A stretch of DNA of 64,000 bases from Flavobacterium sp. KMS (lineage in GTDB: Bacteria > Bacteroidota > Bacteroidia > Flavobacteriales > Flavobacteriaceae). The notes under the pieces are model-generated. The model had not been told where the DNA came from. It searched no databases and saw only the letters and a program-made list of their open reading frames with translations. Location of the stretch: positions 124,001 to 188,000 of the forward strand of contig NZ_JSYP01000002.1 in NCBI RefSeq assembly GCF_000813005.1, read 5' to 3'. How positions within the stretch are numbered: the first letter of the stretch is position 1; each line of letters opens with the position of its first letter. Of the stretch, positions 17,640-29,117 are shown piece by piece. Position numbers and translations under genes: made by a program.

Positions 17640-18917
17640 TTATTTATTCGATTTGAATTCTCTTAAAGGATGACCTGTATATATTTGTCTAGGTCGACCG
17701 ATTGGTTCTTTATTTTCACGCATTTCTTTCCATTGCGCGATCCAACCTGGTAATCTTCCGATAGCAAACATAACAGTAAACATATCTGTAGGAATTCCTA
17801 ATGCTCTGTAAATGATTCCTGAGTAAAAATCTACGTTAGGATATAAGCTTCTTGATTTAAAGTATTCATCTTCAAGAGCAGCTGCTTCAAGTTTTTTAGC
17901 TATAGATAAAATTGGATCATCAACACCTAATGTATTTAAAACTTCATCTGCTGCTTTCTTAATAATTCTAGCTCTTGGATCAAAGTTTTTATAAACTCTA
18001 TGACCAAATCCCATTAAACGGAAAGGATCATTTTTATCTTTAGCTTTCGCCATGAATTTATCTGTATCTCCACCATCTTTATTAATTTCTTCCAGCATCT
18101 CAAGAACAGCTTGATTTGCACCTCCATGAAGTGGTCCCCAAAGTGCAGAAACTCCTGCAGAGATTGAAGCAAATAAACCAGCGTGAGAAGAACCTACCAT
18201 TCTTACTGTAGATGTAGAACAGTTTTGCTCATGATCTCCATGTAAGATGAATAATTTATCTAATGCGTTAACAACAATTGGATTTGCTGCATAAGGTCCA
18301 GTAGGCAATTTAAACATTAATTGCATAAAGTTCTCTACATACCCTATTGTATTATCATAGTAGTTTAATGGGTAACCCATTGTTTTTCTATAAGTCCATG
18401 TAGCAATAACAAGAAACTTAGCTATCGTTTTACAAATAGCCTCATACATTTCTTTTTCATTTTCTACATTCACAGCTTTTGGATTAAAAGCTGTTAAAGC
18501 ACTTGTCAAAGCAGACAAAACACCCATAGGATGAGCCGTTTTTGGAAAACCGTCAATGATGTTTTTCATTTCTTCGTTTACCAAAGTATGCTTTTTAATA
18601 TCAGCATCAAATTGTGCTAATTGTTGAGTTGTTGGTAACTCACCAAAAATCAAAAGATAAGATACTTCAGGAAAACTTGCTTGCTCAGCTAAATCTTCGA
18701 TTGAGTATCCTCTGTAACGCAAAATTCCTAATTCTCCGTCTAAGAAAGTAATCTCACTTGTACAAGAACCTGAATTTTTATATCCTGGATCAAGTGTAAT
18801 GAAACCAGTTAAATCACGTAATTTGTTAATATCGACAGCAGATTCATTTTCGCTTCCAGTTATAACAGGAAGTTCTATCTTCTTACCATCTACTTCTAGG
18901 GTAGCTATTTTTGACAT
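17640..18917 (-). CDS. gltA: Citrate synthase
   Basis: Citrate synthase condenses acetyl-CoA and oxaloacetate at the entry of the TCA cycle. The 425-residue protein matches the hexameric type II form of Gram-negative bacteria. Visible catalytic segments are HGDHEQNCSTSTVR, WGPLHGGANQAV and MGFGHRVYKNFDPRA, which supply the two active-site His residues; the C-terminus GRPRQIYTG is also characteristic. It has its own terminator and a -7-like TAGATTTG element (18956-18963), so it is probably monocistronic. Confidence 0.97.
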   Translation of the reverse strand: MSKIATLEVDGKKIELPVITGSENESAVDINKLRDLTGFITLDPGYKNSGSCTSEITFLDGELGILRYRGYSIEDLAEQASFPEVSYLLIFGELPTTQQLAQFDADIKKHTLVNEEMKNIIDGFPKTAHPMGVLSALTSALTAFNPKAVNVENEKEMYEAICKTIAKFLVIATWTYRKTMGYPLNYYDNTIGYVENFMQLMFKLPTGPYAANPIVVNALDKLFILHGDHEQNCSTSTVRMVGSSHAGLFASISAGVSALWGPLHGGANQAVLEMLEEINKDGGDTDKFMAKAKDKNDPFRLMGFGHRVYKNFDPRARIIKKAADEVLNTLGVDDPILSIAKKLEAAALEDEYFKSRSLYPNVDFYSGIIYRALGIPTDMFTVMFAIGRLPGWIAQWKEMRENKEPIGRPRQIYTGHPLREFKSNK

Positions 18918-18955
18918 AATATAATCGGAAATAAATCTTTTAAATAATAATTTAT

Positions 18956-18963
18956 CAAATCTA
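18956..18963 (-). promoter_or_regulatory. Possible -7 element of gltA
   Basis: TAGATTTG on the minus strand matches TAnnTTTG, 38 bp upstream of the gltA start. The -33 region offers only TAG instead of TTG, so support is partial. Confidence 0.4.
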
Positions 18964-19016
18964 AGGAATTTAAGACTAACTAAAAAAGGAATCTTGCTAT
19001 GAATTTGTTAAAACTC

Positions 19017-19048
19017 AAAAAAAAAGCCATTCGTTTTTACGAATGGCT
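19017..19048 (-). terminator. Intrinsic terminator after eno
   Basis: A 9-bp stem, AGCCATTCG / CGAATGGCT, with a 6-nt loop lies 24 bp after the eno stop codon. On the minus strand it is followed by about nine T residues. Confidence 0.88.
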
Positions 19049-19071
19049 CAAAGTAATATATAATCTTACAA

Positions 19072-20376
<1,305 letters not shown>

Positions 20377-20480
20377 TTATTATTAAATTATAAATATTTT
20401 TCGAAATTATAAAAATATTTGACACTAATTAAGTTCCTTAGTAATAAAATACTTTTAGTTATTAACTCAATCGTTTTAGT

Positions 20481-21584
20481 TTAATTCCCTTTTATATTCT
20501 CAATAAATTGATCGAATAAATAAGATGAATCATGAGGGCCAGGACTAGCTTCTGGGTGATATTGTACAGAGAAACAGTTTTTGTTTTTCATACGCATACC
20601 AGCAACAGTCTCGTCATTAAGATGCAAATGAGTAATCTCTAAATCTGGATGATTATCAAGTTGTTCTTTATTAACAGCAAAACCATGATTTTGAGACGTA
20701 ATCTCACCTTTCCCTGTAATGATATTTTTAACCGGGTGGTTTATTCCACGATGTCCATTAAACATCTTATAAGTAGAAACTCCATTTGCTAAAGCAATAA
20801 CTTGGTGCCCTAAACAAATACCAAATAATGGTTTATCATTTGCTAGTATATCTTTTGCAACTTCTATTGCCCCAAATAAAGGATCTGGATCACCAGGACC
20901 ATTTGACAAGAAGTACCCATCTGGGTTAAATGCAGATAAATCTTTAAAAGTAGAGTCGTATGGAAAAACCTTAATATAACAATCTCTTTTAGCAAGATTA
21001 CGCAAGATATTCTTTTTAATTCCTAAATCTAAAGCAGAAATTTTATAAGTAGCATTTTCATCTCCATAAAAATAAGGCTCTTTTGTCGAAACTTTAGAGG
21101 CTAATTCCAAACCTTCCATATTCGGAACATTTGCCAAAGCTATTTTTAAATCTTCTATCGAAGTTCCATCTGTACATATAACAGCATTCATTGCTCCGTT
21201 ATCTCTTATATAACTCACCAATGCTCTTGTATCAACATCAGAGATACAAATAAGGTTTTCTTTTATAAAATAAGACTCCAAACTCTCTGAAGCATCTTCG
21301 CGAGAATAATTGAAGCTAAAATTTTTACAAACCAATCCCGAAATTTTAATGCTGTCTGATTCTATTTCAGAATCATTTACACCATAATTTCCAATATGTG
21401 CATTGGTTGCAACCATAATCTGACCAAAATAAGAAGGATCGGTAAAAATCTCCTGATATCCTGTCATTCCAGTATTAAAGCAAACTTCACCAAAAGTAGT
21501 ACCACTAATTCCGATTGATTTTCCGTGAAAAATTGTTCCGTCACTTAGTAAAAGAATGGCGCTTTGTCGTGTTGTGTATTTCAT
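20481..21584 (-). CDS. carA: Carbamoyl-phosphate synthase small subunit
   Basis: CarA supplies ammonia from glutamine to CarB for carbamoyl phosphate, feeding pyrimidine and arginine synthesis. The 367-residue protein has the N-terminal CPSase small-chain domain (GTIFHGKSIGISGTTFGEV) and a C-terminal class I glutaminase domain. The nucleophile Cys lies in FGICLGHQ, and the partner His/Glu in VQYHPEASPGPHDS. carB is not adjacent. A well-formed promoter lies directly upstream. Confidence 0.97.
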   Translation of the reverse strand: MKYTTRQSAILLLSDGTIFHGKSIGISGTTFGEVCFNTGMTGYQEIFTDPSYFGQIMVATNAHIGNYGVNDSEIESDSIKISGLVCKNFSFNYSREDASESLESYFIKENLICISDVDTRALVSYIRDNGAMNAVICTDGTSIEDLKIALANVPNMEGLELASKVSTKEPYFYGDENATYKISALDLGIKKNILRNLAKRDCYIKVFPYDSTFKDLSAFNPDGYFLSNGPGDPDPLFGAIEVAKDILANDKPLFGICLGHQVIALANGVSTYKMFNGHRGINHPVKNIITGKGEITSQNHGFAVNKEQLDNHPDLEITHLHLNDETVAGMRMKNKNCFSVQYHPEASPGPHDSSYLFDQFIENIKGN

Positions 21585-21602
21585 TTGTAATTAGATATTT
21601 TG

Positions 21603-21633
21603 CAAATTTAATTTTTTAAAAGAGCGAGTGCAA
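21603..21633 (-). promoter_or_regulatory. Predicted carA promoter
   Basis: The minus strand has TAAATTTG (21603-21610), an exact TAnnTTTG match, with TTG (21631-21633) 20 nt upstream. The -7 element ends 18 bp before the carA ATG, giving a very short leader. Confidence 0.65.
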
Positions 21634-21716
21634 GGTTTTTTAAAAAATTCATCTCTAAAAATAAAACCTCAAGAAGCTAAAGTGTTAGATTCTTGCATTT
21701 TTAGATTAGAAAAAAC

Positions 21717-21752
21717 AAAAAAAAAGGATAAACTAGTAACTAGTTTATCCTT
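21717..21752 (-). terminator. Terminator of the ribosomal protein operon
   Basis: A 13-bp perfect stem, AAGGATAAACTAG / CTAGTTTATCCTT, with a 3-nt loop lies 29 bp after the rplQ stop codon. It is followed on the minus strand by nine T residues. Confidence 0.92.
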
Positions 21753-21780
21753 AATTCTTATTGAATGATTATTTTCATAA

Positions 21781-22269
21781 TTATTCAGAAGCTTCAGTTG
21801 TCGTTTCTGTATCAGCAGCAGGAGCTTCAGAAGTCTCTTCAGCTTTCTTTGCTTTTCCACCACGACGGCTTTTAGCTTTTTTAACTTCTTTTTTACCTCC
21901 ATTGTAAAGTTCATTGAAATCTACAAGTTCGATCATCGCCATATCAGCGTTATCTCCCAAACGATTTCCAACTTTAATGATACGAGTGTATCCACCTGGA
22001 CGGTCTCCTACTTTAGCAGCTACATCTCTGAACAAGTCAGTTACAGCATATTTGCTACGTAAGTATGCAAAAACAATACGACGGTTGTGAGTCGTATCTT
22101 CTTTTGATTTTGTGATTAAAGGCTCAACGAATTGTTTAAGCGCTTTAGCTTTAGCAACAGTAGTGTTAATACGTTTGTGCTCAATAAGAGAACAAGCCAT
22201 ATTAGCTAACATAGCTTTTCTATGTCCAGTCTGTCTGCTTAAGTGATTGAATTTTTTTCCGTGTCTCAT
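21781..22269 (-). CDS. rplQ: 50S ribosomal protein L17
   Basis: L17 is a large-subunit protein. The conserved part starts [20 protein letters not shown] and covers about 115 residues. The 162-residue product has an extra C-terminal tail from about 125 on that is Lys/Arg-rich and then Glu/Thr/Ala-rich, a low-complexity extension. It is the last gene of the ribosomal cluster, just before a strong terminator. Confidence 0.97.
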   Translation of the reverse strand: MRHGKKFNHLSRQTGHRKAMLANMACSLIEHKRINTTVAKAKALKQFVEPLITKSKEDTTHNRRIVFAYLRSKYAVTDLFRDVAAKVGDRPGGYTRIIKVGNRLGDNADMAMIELVDFNELYNGGKKEVKKAKSRRGGKAKKAEETSEAPAADTETTTEASE

Positions 22270-22305
22270 TGCTATGTTAAATTTAACTCGCCAAAGCGAA
22301 TTAGA

Positions 22306-23298
22306 TTATTCTTTATCTAGTTTGTATTTAGCTAAATCCATTCCGAAAGTTAAATTCTTAACTGCAACAAGTTCATCAAGTTCAGTTAAAGATTTTTTAC
22401 CAAAATTACGGAATTTCATTAGGTCATTTTTATTGAACGATACTAAATCACCAAGTGTATCAACTTCAGCCGCTTTCAAGCAATTTAATGCTCTCACAGA
22501 TAAATCCATATCAACAAGCTTAGTTTTAAGCAATTGTCTCATATGTAATGACTCTTCATCATACGATTCTGTTTGTGCAATTTCGTCAGCCTCGAGTGTA
22601 ATCCTTTCGTCAGAGAATAACATGAAGTGGTGAATTAAAACTTTAGCAGCTTCAGTAAGAGCATCTTTAGGATTAATAGATCCATCAGTTTTAATTTCAA
22701 AAACTAATTTCTCATAATCGGTCTTTTGCTCAACACGGAAGTTTTCAATTGCATATTTTACATTTTTTACCGGAGTAAAAATTGAGTCTGTAAAAATAGT
22801 TCCAATTGCAGCGTTCTGTTTTTTGTTCTCCTCAGCAGGAACATATCCTCTACCTTTTTCGATAGTTAAATCGAAATTCAGTTTAATTTTACTATCTAAA
22901 TTACAGATAACAAGGTCTGGATTCAGTACTTGAAAACCTGAAATAAATTTTTGAAAATCACCTGCTGTTAATTGATCTTTACCAGAAACAGAAATAGTAA
23001 CTGCTTCATTATCGATATCTTCAATTTGACGTTTGAAACGAACTTGTTTAAGATTAAGGATAATTTCGGTAACATCTTCAACAACACCTGAGATAGTAGA
23101 AAACTCATGATCTACACCTTCAATGCGAACAGATGTAATTGCATAACCTTCTAATGCTGAAAGCAAAACTCTTCTAAGTGCATTACCAACAGTCAATCCA
23201 TAACCAGGTTCTAAAGGTCTAAATTCGAATTTACCTTCAAAATCGGTTGAATCGATCATGATAACTTTATCGGGCTTTTGAAAATTAAATATTGCCAT
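22306..23298 (-). CDS. rpoA: DNA-directed RNA polymerase subunit alpha
   Basis: The alpha subunit nucleates RNA polymerase assembly and contacts activators and upstream promoter DNA. The 330-residue protein has the N-terminal dimerisation domain ([20 protein letters not shown]) and a C-terminal helix-hairpin-helix alphaCTD ([19 protein letters not shown]). It lies between rpsD and rplQ as usual for the alpha operon. Confidence 0.98.
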   Translation of the reverse strand: MAIFNFQKPDKVIMIDSTDFEGKFEFRPLEPGYGLTVGNALRRVLLSALEGYAITSVRIEGVDHEFSTISGVVEDVTEIILNLKQVRFKRQIEDIDNEAVTISVSGKDQLTAGDFQKFISGFQVLNPDLVICNLDSKIKLNFDLTIEKGRGYVPAEENKKQNAAIGTIFTDSIFTPVKNVKYAIENFRVEQKTDYEKLVFEIKTDGSINPKDALTEAAKVLIHHFMLFSDERITLEADEIAQTESYDEESLHMRQLLKTKLVDMDLSVRALNCLKAAEVDTLGDLVSFNKNDLMKFRNFGKKSLTELDELVAVKNLTFGMDLAKYKLDKE

Positions 23299-23319
23299 AA
23301 ATTTCGACTAAGTCAATTA

Positions 23320-23925
23320 TTATTTGTTGTACAACTCTACGATTAATTGTTCTTTAATGTTTTCTGGAATTTGAAGTCTCGCAGGTACAGAAACAAAAGT
23401 TCCTTCTTTAAGATCATTGTTCCAAGTAATCCATTCATAAACATGACTTGAATTTGATAAAGAACGTTCGATAGCTTCTAAAGATTTAGACTTTTCACGA
23501 ACAGCAACTTTATCACCAGGCTTAAGGTGGTAAGAAGGAATATTAACAACTTCACCATTTACAGTAACGTGTCTGTGAGATACAATCTGACGTGCACCTC
23601 TTCTAGAAGGAGCGATACCCATTCTAAAAACAACATTATCTAATCTTGCTTCACATAATTGTAATAAAACTTCACCAGTAACTCCTTTAGTAGCTGATGC
23701 TTTTTCGAATAAATTTCTGAATTGTTTCTCTAAAATTCCGTAAGAATATTTAGCTTTTTGCTTTTCCATTAACTGAACAGCATACTCAGATTTTTTTCCT
23801 CTTTTTTTAGCCATCCCGTGTTGTCCAGGTGGGTAATTTCTTTTTTCGAAAGACTTATCATCTCCGAAGATTGCTTCGCCAAATTTACGAGCGATTCTTG
23901 TACTAGGACCAGTATATCTTGCCAT
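23320..23925 (-). CDS. rpsD: 30S ribosomal protein S4
   Basis: S4 is a primary 16S rRNA-binding protein and, in some bacteria, a translational repressor of the alpha operon. The 201-residue protein begins [19 protein letters not shown] and contains the S4 RNA-binding domain ([20 protein letters not shown]). The 92-bp gap upstream, to rpsK, is the longest inside the alpha part of the cluster. Confidence 0.98.
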   Translation of the reverse strand: MARYTGPSTRIARKFGEAIFGDDKSFEKRNYPPGQHGMAKKRGKKSEYAVQLMEKQKAKYSYGILEKQFRNLFEKASATKGVTGEVLLQLCEARLDNVVFRMGIAPSRRGARQIVSHRHVTVNGEVVNIPSYHLKPGDKVAVREKSKSLEAIERSLSNSSHVYEWITWNNDLKEGTFVSVPARLQIPENIKEQLIVELYNK

Positions 23926-24017
23926 TTTAAATTGTTTAAGATTGAGATTATGAATTCAGGTCTTATCCTTCGATAATCTATATTCAATCTAGGTTATACT
24001 ATATTTGTTTTTGAGTA

Positions 24018-24401
24018 TTAAACTCTACGTCTTTTAGGAGGACGACATCCGTTGTGAGGCATTGGAGTAACATCGATAATCTCAGTAACTTCAATTCCAC
24101 CGTTATGAATAGAACGGATAGCAGACTCACGTCCGTTTCCTGGTCCTTTTACATAAACCTTAACTTTTTTAAGTCCTGCCTCAAGAGCTACTTTACTACA
24201 ATCTTCTGCTGCCATTTGAGCTGCGTACGGAGTGTTCTTTTTAGAACCTCTGAAACCCATCTTACCAGCTGAAGACCAAGAAATAACTTCACCTTTCTTA
24301 TTAGTCAAAGAAATGATAATGTTGTTGAAAGTGGCAGAAATATGAGCTTCACCCGTTGATTCAACGATAACTTTACGTTTTTTTGCAGTTGCTTTAGCCA
24401 T
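24018..24401 (-). CDS. rpsK: 30S ribosomal protein S11
   Basis: S11 lies on the 30S platform near the mRNA exit. The 127-residue protein has the conserved [13 protein letters not shown] segment and the C-terminal [18 protein letters not shown] signature. It follows rpsM by 8 bp. Confidence 0.98.
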   Translation of the reverse strand: MAKATAKKRKVIVESTGEAHISATFNNIIISLTNKKGEVISWSSAGKMGFRGSKKNTPYAAQMAAEDCSKVALEAGLKKVKVYVKGPGNGRESAIRSIHNGGIEVTEIIDVTPMPHNGCRPPKRRRV

Positions 24402-24409
24402 ATTACTTA

Positions 24410-24784
24410 TTATTTAGTTGCTTTTTTCTTGTTAGCAACAGTTTTTCTTTTACCTTTTCTTGTTCTAGAGTTGTTTTTAGTTCTTTGCCCTCTTAATGGA
24501 AGACCAGTTCTATGACGGATACCTCTGTAACAACCAATATCCATTAAACGTTTGATGTTCAAAGAAACTTCAGAACGTAATTCTCCTTCAATTTTGAAAG
24601 CTGATACTGCCTCACGAATTGCTCCGATCTCATCATCATTCCAATCTTGAACTTTTTTATCTTGGCTTACTTGAGCTTTCTCTAAAATCTCAATAGCTCT
24701 ACTTCTTCCTAATCCAAAGATATAGGTAAGTGCTATAACACCTCTCTTATTTTTTGGGATATCTACCCCTGCTATTCTTGCCAT
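24410..24784 (-). CDS. rpsM: 30S ribosomal protein S13
   Basis: S13 is a 30S head protein that contacts the P-site tRNA and the 50S subunit. The 124-residue sequence starts [20 protein letters not shown] and ends with the basic tail [19 protein letters not shown]. It starts 2 bp after the small rpmJ gene. Confidence 0.98.
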   Translation of the reverse strand: MARIAGVDIPKNKRGVIALTYIFGLGRSRAIEILEKAQVSQDKKVQDWNDDEIGAIREAVSAFKIEGELRSEVSLNIKRLMDIGCYRGIRHRTGLPLRGQRTKNNSRTRKGKRKTVANKKKATK

Positions 24785-24786
24785 AA

Positions 24787-24903
24787 TTATCCTTGTCTTT
24801 GTTTAAATCTAGGATTCTTTTTGTTTATTACGTACAATCTCCCTTTTCTACGCACAATGATGCACTCGGGACTTCTCTTTTTTACTGATGCTCTAACTTT
24901 CAT
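24787..24903 (-). CDS. rpmJ: 50S ribosomal protein L36
   Basis: This short gene encodes 38 residues starting [20 protein letters not shown] and ending NPRFKQRQG, the L36 signature. It is of the Cys-poor (C-minus) type: only one Cys remains, so the zinc ribbon of classical L36 is absent. It lies between infA and rpsM, the usual place. The start codon is the ATG on the minus strand at 24901-24903. Confidence 0.95.
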   Translation of the reverse strand: MKVRASVKKRSPECIIVRRKGRLYVINKKNPRFKQRQG

Positions 24904-24915
24904 AGTGAATATCCT

Positions 24916-25131
24916 TTAATATCTATAAGTAATTCTTGCTTTTGACAAGTCGTAAGGGCTCATTTCTAGTTTCACTTTATCACCAGGTAATAATTTGATG
25001 TAATGCATACGCATTTTACCAGAAATATGAGCAATTACAATATGTCCATTTTCTAATTCTACACGGAACATCGCATTTGATAATGCTTCAATGATTGATC
25101 CGTCTTGTTCTATTGCTGATTGTTTTGCCAT
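24916..25131 (-). CDS. infA: Translation initiation factor IF-1
   Basis: IF-1 binds the 30S A site during initiation. The 71-residue OB-fold protein starts [20 protein letters not shown] and contains the conserved [18 protein letters not shown]. It lies 7 bp after secY; the map and adk genes often found here in other phyla are absent. Confidence 0.97.
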   Translation of the reverse strand: MAKQSAIEQDGSIIEALSNAMFRVELENGHIVIAHISGKMRMHYIKLLPGDKVKLEMSPYDLSKARITYRY

Positions 25132-25138
25132 ATAAAAA

Positions 25139-26485
25139 TTAAGCTACTGCTTTTCTATTTTTACCAGTCTTCATTAAACCATCATAATGTTTGTTTAATA
25201 AATATGAGTTAATTTGTTGAATAGTATCTATCGCAACTCCAACCATAATTATTAACGAGGTACCTCCAAAAAACATTGCCCAAGATTGTTGTACATCCAT
25301 AAAACTTACAACAATGGCTGGGAACACAGCAATCAAAGCAAGGAATAAAGATCCTGGGAAAGTTATTAAAGACATCACTTTATCAAGATAATCAGAAGTT
25401 TCAACTCCTGGTCTAACACCTGGAATAAAACCACCGCTTCTCTTTAAATCATCAGACATCTTGTTAGTAGGAACTGTAATTGCAGTATAAAAGAAAGTAA
25501 ATACAACTATTAAAGTTGCAAATACAAAGTTATACCAGAATCCAAACATATTACTAAAAGCACCAACAATTGATTGTGATGTATCTGATTTTGATAATCC
25601 AGCTACAGCAGCAGGAATAAACATAATTGCTTGCGCAAAAATGATTGGCATAACCCCAGAAGCATTAAGCTTAAGTGGAATCCATTGTCTATTTCCACCC
25701 ATCAAGTCTTGCTCATAATCTCCTGAAGTTGTACGACGAGCGTATTGAACTGGGATTTTACGTACTGCCATAATCAACAATACACAAGAAATAATAACTA
25801 ATAACCAAATAATAATTTCGATAACTAATAACATTGGTCCTCCATTGTTATTGGTAACTCTGGTTGTAAATTCTTGAATAAAAGCTTGTGGAAAACGAGC
25901 TAATATACCAACCATAATCAACAATGAAATTCCATTTCCAATACCCTTATCTGTAATTTTTTCTCCTAACCACATGGCAAAAATTGTACCTGTAACTAAG
26001 ATTATCACAGAAGAAAATAAAAACTCAAAAGAATTAAAACCTAGTAAGAATGCACTACTAGGTAATGTTCTATATAAATTATAGATGTAAGTTGGTCCTT
26101 GAACTAGTGTAATAACAATAGTTAACCAACGTGTTATCTGATTAATTTTTTTTCTACCGCTCTCTCCATCATTTTGAAGTTTTTGTAAATACGGAATCGC
26201 AATTCCCATTAACTGTACAACAATAGACGCAGAAATATAAGGCATAATACCTAAAGCAAAAACTGAAGCTTTAGAGAATGCACCTCCGGTGAACATGTCT
26301 AGAATAGATCCTAAACCATTTTTTGTTTGTCCCGCTAAACCAGTCAATTGCGTTGCATCAATTCCAGGAAGCGTAACGTGTGCTCCAAAACGATATACTA
26401 AAAGAAGTCCTAAAGTAATTAAGATTCTATTTTTTAGTTCTTCGATTTTCCAAACATTACTTATTGATTCAATAAATTTCTTCAT
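25139..26485 (-). CDS. secY: Preprotein translocase subunit SecY
   Basis: SecY is the channel of the Sec protein-conducting complex in the inner membrane. The 448-residue protein has about ten hydrophobic helices. It carries the conserved [14 protein letters not shown] near the N-terminus, the plug region [20 protein letters not shown] and the cytoplasmic loop [18 protein letters not shown]. It is located between rplO and infA. Confidence 0.98.
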   Translation of the reverse strand: MKKFIESISNVWKIEELKNRILITLGLLLVYRFGAHVTLPGIDATQLTGLAGQTKNGLGSILDMFTGGAFSKASVFALGIMPYISASIVVQLMGIAIPYLQKLQNDGESGRKKINQITRWLTIVITLVQGPTYIYNLYRTLPSSAFLLGFNSFEFLFSSVIILVTGTIFAMWLGEKITDKGIGNGISLLIMVGILARFPQAFIQEFTTRVTNNNGGPMLLVIEIIIWLLVIISCVLLIMAVRKIPVQYARRTTSGDYEQDLMGGNRQWIPLKLNASGVMPIIFAQAIMFIPAAVAGLSKSDTSQSIVGAFSNMFGFWYNFVFATLIVVFTFFYTAITVPTNKMSDDLKRSGGFIPGVRPGVETSDYLDKVMSLITFPGSLFLALIAVFPAIVVSFMDVQQSWAMFFGGTSLIIMVGVAIDTIQQINSYLLNKHYDGLMKTGKNRKAVA

Positions 26486-26497
26486 ACAATAGAAAAA

Positions 26498-26950
26498 TTA
26501 TATTGTTACAGCTTCTCCACCAGCAGCTTCAATAGCAGCTTTTGCAGTAGCAGTAAATTTGTGAGCAGTTACTTTTAATTTTGCTTTCAATTCTCCTCTA
26601 CCTAAAATCTTAACGATCTCATTTTTGGTAGCTAGACGATTAGCTACATAAACTGTCATATCAACAGAATCTGTAATAATACCATTGTCTACTAATAATT
26701 GAAGCGTATCCAAATTTACACCTTCGTATTCTTTACGGTTGATGTTTGTGAAACCAAACTTAGGTACACGTCTTTGAAGTGGCATTTGCCCTCCTTCAAA
26801 ACCAATCTTTTTAGAATAACCAGAACGAGATTTTGCTCCTTTGTGACCTCTTGCAGAAGTACCACCTTTTCCTGAACCTTCTCCTCTACCTAATCTTTTA
26901 TTTTGATTGTGTGTTGACCCTTCAGCTGGTTGTAAGTTACTTAAATTCAT
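26498..26950 (-). CDS. rplO: 50S ribosomal protein L15
   Basis: L15 is a late-assembly large-subunit protein. The 150-residue sequence has the typical Gly-rich N-terminal loop GRGEGSGKGGTSARGHKGAK and the conserved GFEGGQMPLQRRVPKFGF. It lies between rpmD and secY. Confidence 0.98.
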   Translation of the reverse strand: MNLSNLQPAEGSTHNQNKRLGRGEGSGKGGTSARGHKGAKSRSGYSKKIGFEGGQMPLQRRVPKFGFTNINRKEYEGVNLDTLQLLVDNGIITDSVDMTVYVANRLATKNEIVKILGRGELKAKLKVTAHKFTATAKAAIEAAGGEAVTI

Positions 26951-26961
26951 AACAGTATTTG

Positions 26962-27144
26962 TTATTTAGCTTCTTCAACAGAAACTAAGTGTTTAACTTT
27001 GTTTATCATCCCAAGGATAGCAGGATTTGAATCATGCTCTACAACTTGTCCCATTTTACGTAGACCTAAAGCTTCCAAACCTCTCTTTTGAGAAAGAGGA
27101 CAGTTGATTTTGCTTCTTACTTGTTTTACTAATAATTTAGCCAT
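26962..27144 (-). CDS. rpmD: 50S ribosomal protein L30
   Basis: L30 is a small large-subunit protein of 60 residues here, with the signature [13 protein letters not shown] start ([18 protein letters not shown]) and [20 protein letters not shown]. It lies between rpsE and rplO. Confidence 0.97.
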   Translation of the reverse strand: MAKLLVKQVRSKINCPLSQKRGLEALGLRKMGQVVEHDSNPAILGMINKVKHLVSVEEAK

Positions 27145-27156
27145 AATTTCCTTGAA

Positions 27157-27678
27157 TTAACCTTTAAAAACTTTTTCTAAAGAAACACCTCTTTGTTTTG
27201 CAACAGTATAAGCGCTTCTCATTTGTAATAAAGCATCAAAAGTTGCTTTCACTACGTTATGAGGATTTGATGATCCTTGAGATTTAGATAATACATCGTG
27301 AATACCTACTGATTCAAGAACTGAACGAACAGCTCCACCAGCAATAACTCCTGTACCATGAGACGCAGGAATTAAGAATACACGTGCACCACCAAATTTA
27401 CCTTTTTGTTCGTGAGGAACTGATTGTCCGTTCAAAGGAATTTTTACTAAATTTTTCTTAGCATCTTCTACTGCTTTCGCAATTGCTTCAGAAACGTCTT
27501 TAGATTTTCCTAATCCATGACCAACTACTCCATTTTCATCACCTACAACTACAATAGCAGAAAAACCGAAAGCTCTACCACCTTTTGTAACTTTAGTAAC
27601 ACGATTAACACTTACCAGACGATCTTTAAGTTCAAGACCACTTGGTTTTACCAATTCTACATTTTTGTATTTAGACAT
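27157..27678 (-). CDS. rpsE: 30S ribosomal protein S5
   Basis: S5 helps maintain translational fidelity. The 173-residue protein contains the double-stranded RNA-binding-like S5 domain ([20 protein letters not shown]) and the conserved [19 protein letters not shown]. It is 6 bp downstream of rplR. Confidence 0.98.
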   Translation of the reverse strand: MSKYKNVELVKPSGLELKDRLVSVNRVTKVTKGGRAFGFSAIVVVGDENGVVGHGLGKSKDVSEAIAKAVEDAKKNLVKIPLNGQSVPHEQKGKFGGARVFLIPASHGTGVIAGGAVRSVLESVGIHDVLSKSQGSSNPHNVVKATFDALLQMRSAYTVAKQRGVSLEKVFKG

Positions 27679-27684
27679 AATATA

Positions 27685-28035
27685 TTAGAATTTAAGTCCA
27701 GCCGCTCTTGCGCCTTCTGCTAATGATTTAATACGACCGTGATACAAATATCCACCTCTATCAAAAGTGATGGTATCAATCCCAGCTTTTAACGCTTTCT
27801 CTGCAACTAGTTTTCCAACAGCAGCAGCGATTTCAACGTTAGTACCTTTTCCTATTTCTTTTTCTCTTGAAGAGGCAGCTAATAAAGTAACTCCATTTAC
27901 ATCATCAATAATTTGAGCGTAAATTTCTTTGTTACTTCTAAATACAGATAGTCTTGGGTTAGTAGCAGTACCACTAATCGATTTTCTAATTCTGAATCTA
28001 ATTCTCTGTCTTCTATCAGATTTTGTTAATGACAT
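27685..28035 (-). CDS. rplR: 50S ribosomal protein L18
   Basis: L18 binds 5S rRNA in the central protuberance. The 116-residue protein shows [18 protein letters not shown] and the C-terminal [20 protein letters not shown] signature. It lies between rplF and rpsE. Confidence 0.98.
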   Translation of the reverse strand: MSLTKSDRRQRIRFRIRKSISGTATNPRLSVFRSNKEIYAQIIDDVNGVTLLAASSREKEIGKGTNVEIAAAVGKLVAEKALKAGIDTITFDRGGYLYHGRIKSLAEGARAAGLKF

Positions 28036-28046
28036 AATCTTATTTT

Positions 28047-28589
28047 TTAAGCTGATTTACCTGCTTTTCTTCTTAATACTTCACCTACAAATTTAACACC
28101 TTTTCCTTTATATGGCTCTGGCTTACGGAAACCTCTGATTTTCGCAGCAACCTGACCTAAAAGTTGTTTATCAATTGATGTTAATTTTACGATAGGGTTC
28201 TTACCTTTTTCAGATATTGTTTCTAAAACTACTTCAGGAGCAACTTCTAAAACAATATTGTGAGAATATCCAAGAGCTAAATCTAACTTTTGTCCTTGGT
28301 TTGAAGCTCTATAACCAACTCCAACTAATTCTAAAGATTTAGTAAACCCTTCATTTACTCCAATAATCATATTATTGATTAATGATCTGTAAAGTCCGTG
28401 TTTTGCTCTGTGATCTTTGTGATCAGACGATCTATCTACTTGAACTTGATCGCCTTCAACCGTTACAGTTACATCCGAAAACTCCTGTGTAAGTTGACCA
28501 TTTTTTCCTTTTACTGTAATAATACCGTCTTTAACTTCTACAGTTGTACCAGCAGGGATTACAATTGGATTTTTACCTATTCTTGACAT
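28047..28589 (-). CDS. rplF: 50S ribosomal protein L6
   Basis: L6 lies near the factor-binding site of the 50S subunit. The 180-residue protein starts [20 protein letters not shown] and ends with the conserved [20 protein letters not shown]. It is 18 bp downstream of rpsH. Confidence 0.98.
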   Translation of the reverse strand: MSRIGKNPIVIPAGTTVEVKDGIITVKGKNGQLTQEFSDVTVTVEGDQVQVDRSSDHKDHRAKHGLYRSLINNMIIGVNEGFTKSLELVGVGYRASNQGQKLDLALGYSHNIVLEVAPEVVLETISEKGKNPIVKLTSIDKQLLGQVAAKIRGFRKPEPYKGKGVKFVGEVLRRKAGKSA

Positions 28590-28607
28590 CTTATATAGTC
28601 TTTATAA

Positions 28608-29006
28608 TTAGTATACGTAACAAATTACTTCACCACCTACATTTAATTGCTTAGCTTGTTTTCCTGTCATCAAACCTTTTGACGTAGAAACAATAGCAAT
28701 TCCTAATCCGTTAAGGATTCTAGGTAAATTAGAAGCACCTGCATATTTACGTAAACCTGGTTTACTAATTCTTTGGATATCTTTAATTACTGACTCTTTA
28801 GTATCTTTATCATACTTCAAAGCGATTTTGATTGAACCCTGAACAGCGTTGTCCTCAAATTTGTAACTCAAGATATAACCTTGATCGAATAAGATCTTAG
28901 TTATTTCTTTTTTTAGATTAGATGCTGGAATTTCAACAACTTTGTGGTTTGCAGCCACAGCGTTACGAACTCTAGTCAAATAATCTGCAATAGGATCTGT
29001 GTACAT
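28608..29006 (-). CDS. rpsH: 30S ribosomal protein S8
   Basis: S8 binds the 16S rRNA central domain and represses the spc operon in E. coli. The start chosen gives 132 residues beginning [20 protein letters not shown], the conserved N-terminus. An in-frame extension to 29042 would start from a GTG inside the loop of a strong hairpin and adds unconserved residues, so it is rejected. A promoter and the hairpin lie in the 104-bp gap from rpsN, so rpsH may be transcribed separately as well as from the upstream operon. Confidence 0.97.
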   Translation of the reverse strand: MYTDPIADYLTRVRNAVAANHKVVEIPASNLKKEITKILFDQGYILSYKFEDNAVQGSIKIALKYDKDTKESVIKDIQRISKPGLRKYAGASNLPRILNGLGIAIVSTSKGLMTGKQAKQLNVGGEVICYVY

Positions 29007-29030
29007 ATGTATTTGATTGCGATTATGGTT

Positions 29031-29054
29031 TTCGGGAGGCACTCGCCTCCCGAA
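29031..29054 (-). promoter_or_regulatory. GC-rich leader hairpin upstream of rpsH
   Basis: A perfect 10-bp stem, TTCGGGAGGC / GCCTCCCGAA, with a 4-nt loop lies 24 bp before the rpsH start codon. It is strikingly GC-rich for this genome. No T-tract follows, so it is not a normal terminator. It would sit in the 5' leader of a transcript from the promoter at 29087-29117 and also in the long operon mRNA. Confidence 0.65.
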
Positions 29055-29086
29055 CCTTTAATCAATTAAAATTATTTTTTGGTTTG

Positions 29087-29117
29087 CAAAAGTAATAACT
29101 TATTGCGAGATTACCAA
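29087..29117 (-). promoter_or_regulatory. Predicted internal promoter upstream of rpsH
   Basis: The minus strand carries TACTTTTG (29087-29094), an exact TAnnTTTG match, with TTG (29115-29117) 20 nt upstream. The TTG lies in the last codons of rpsN. Transcription would start near 29080, before the hairpin at 29031-29054. Confidence 0.6.

Noticed and set aside
21669..21914. 81-codon ORF overlapping rplQ in another frame
   Set aside because: It crosses the operon terminator and overlaps the low-complexity tail of rplQ; the Lys/Leu repeats are a frame shadow.
29007..29042. N-terminal extension of rpsH
   Set aside because: The longer start is a GTG in the loop of a GC-rich hairpin, and the added residues do not belong to S8; the ATG at 29006 gives the conserved N-terminus.
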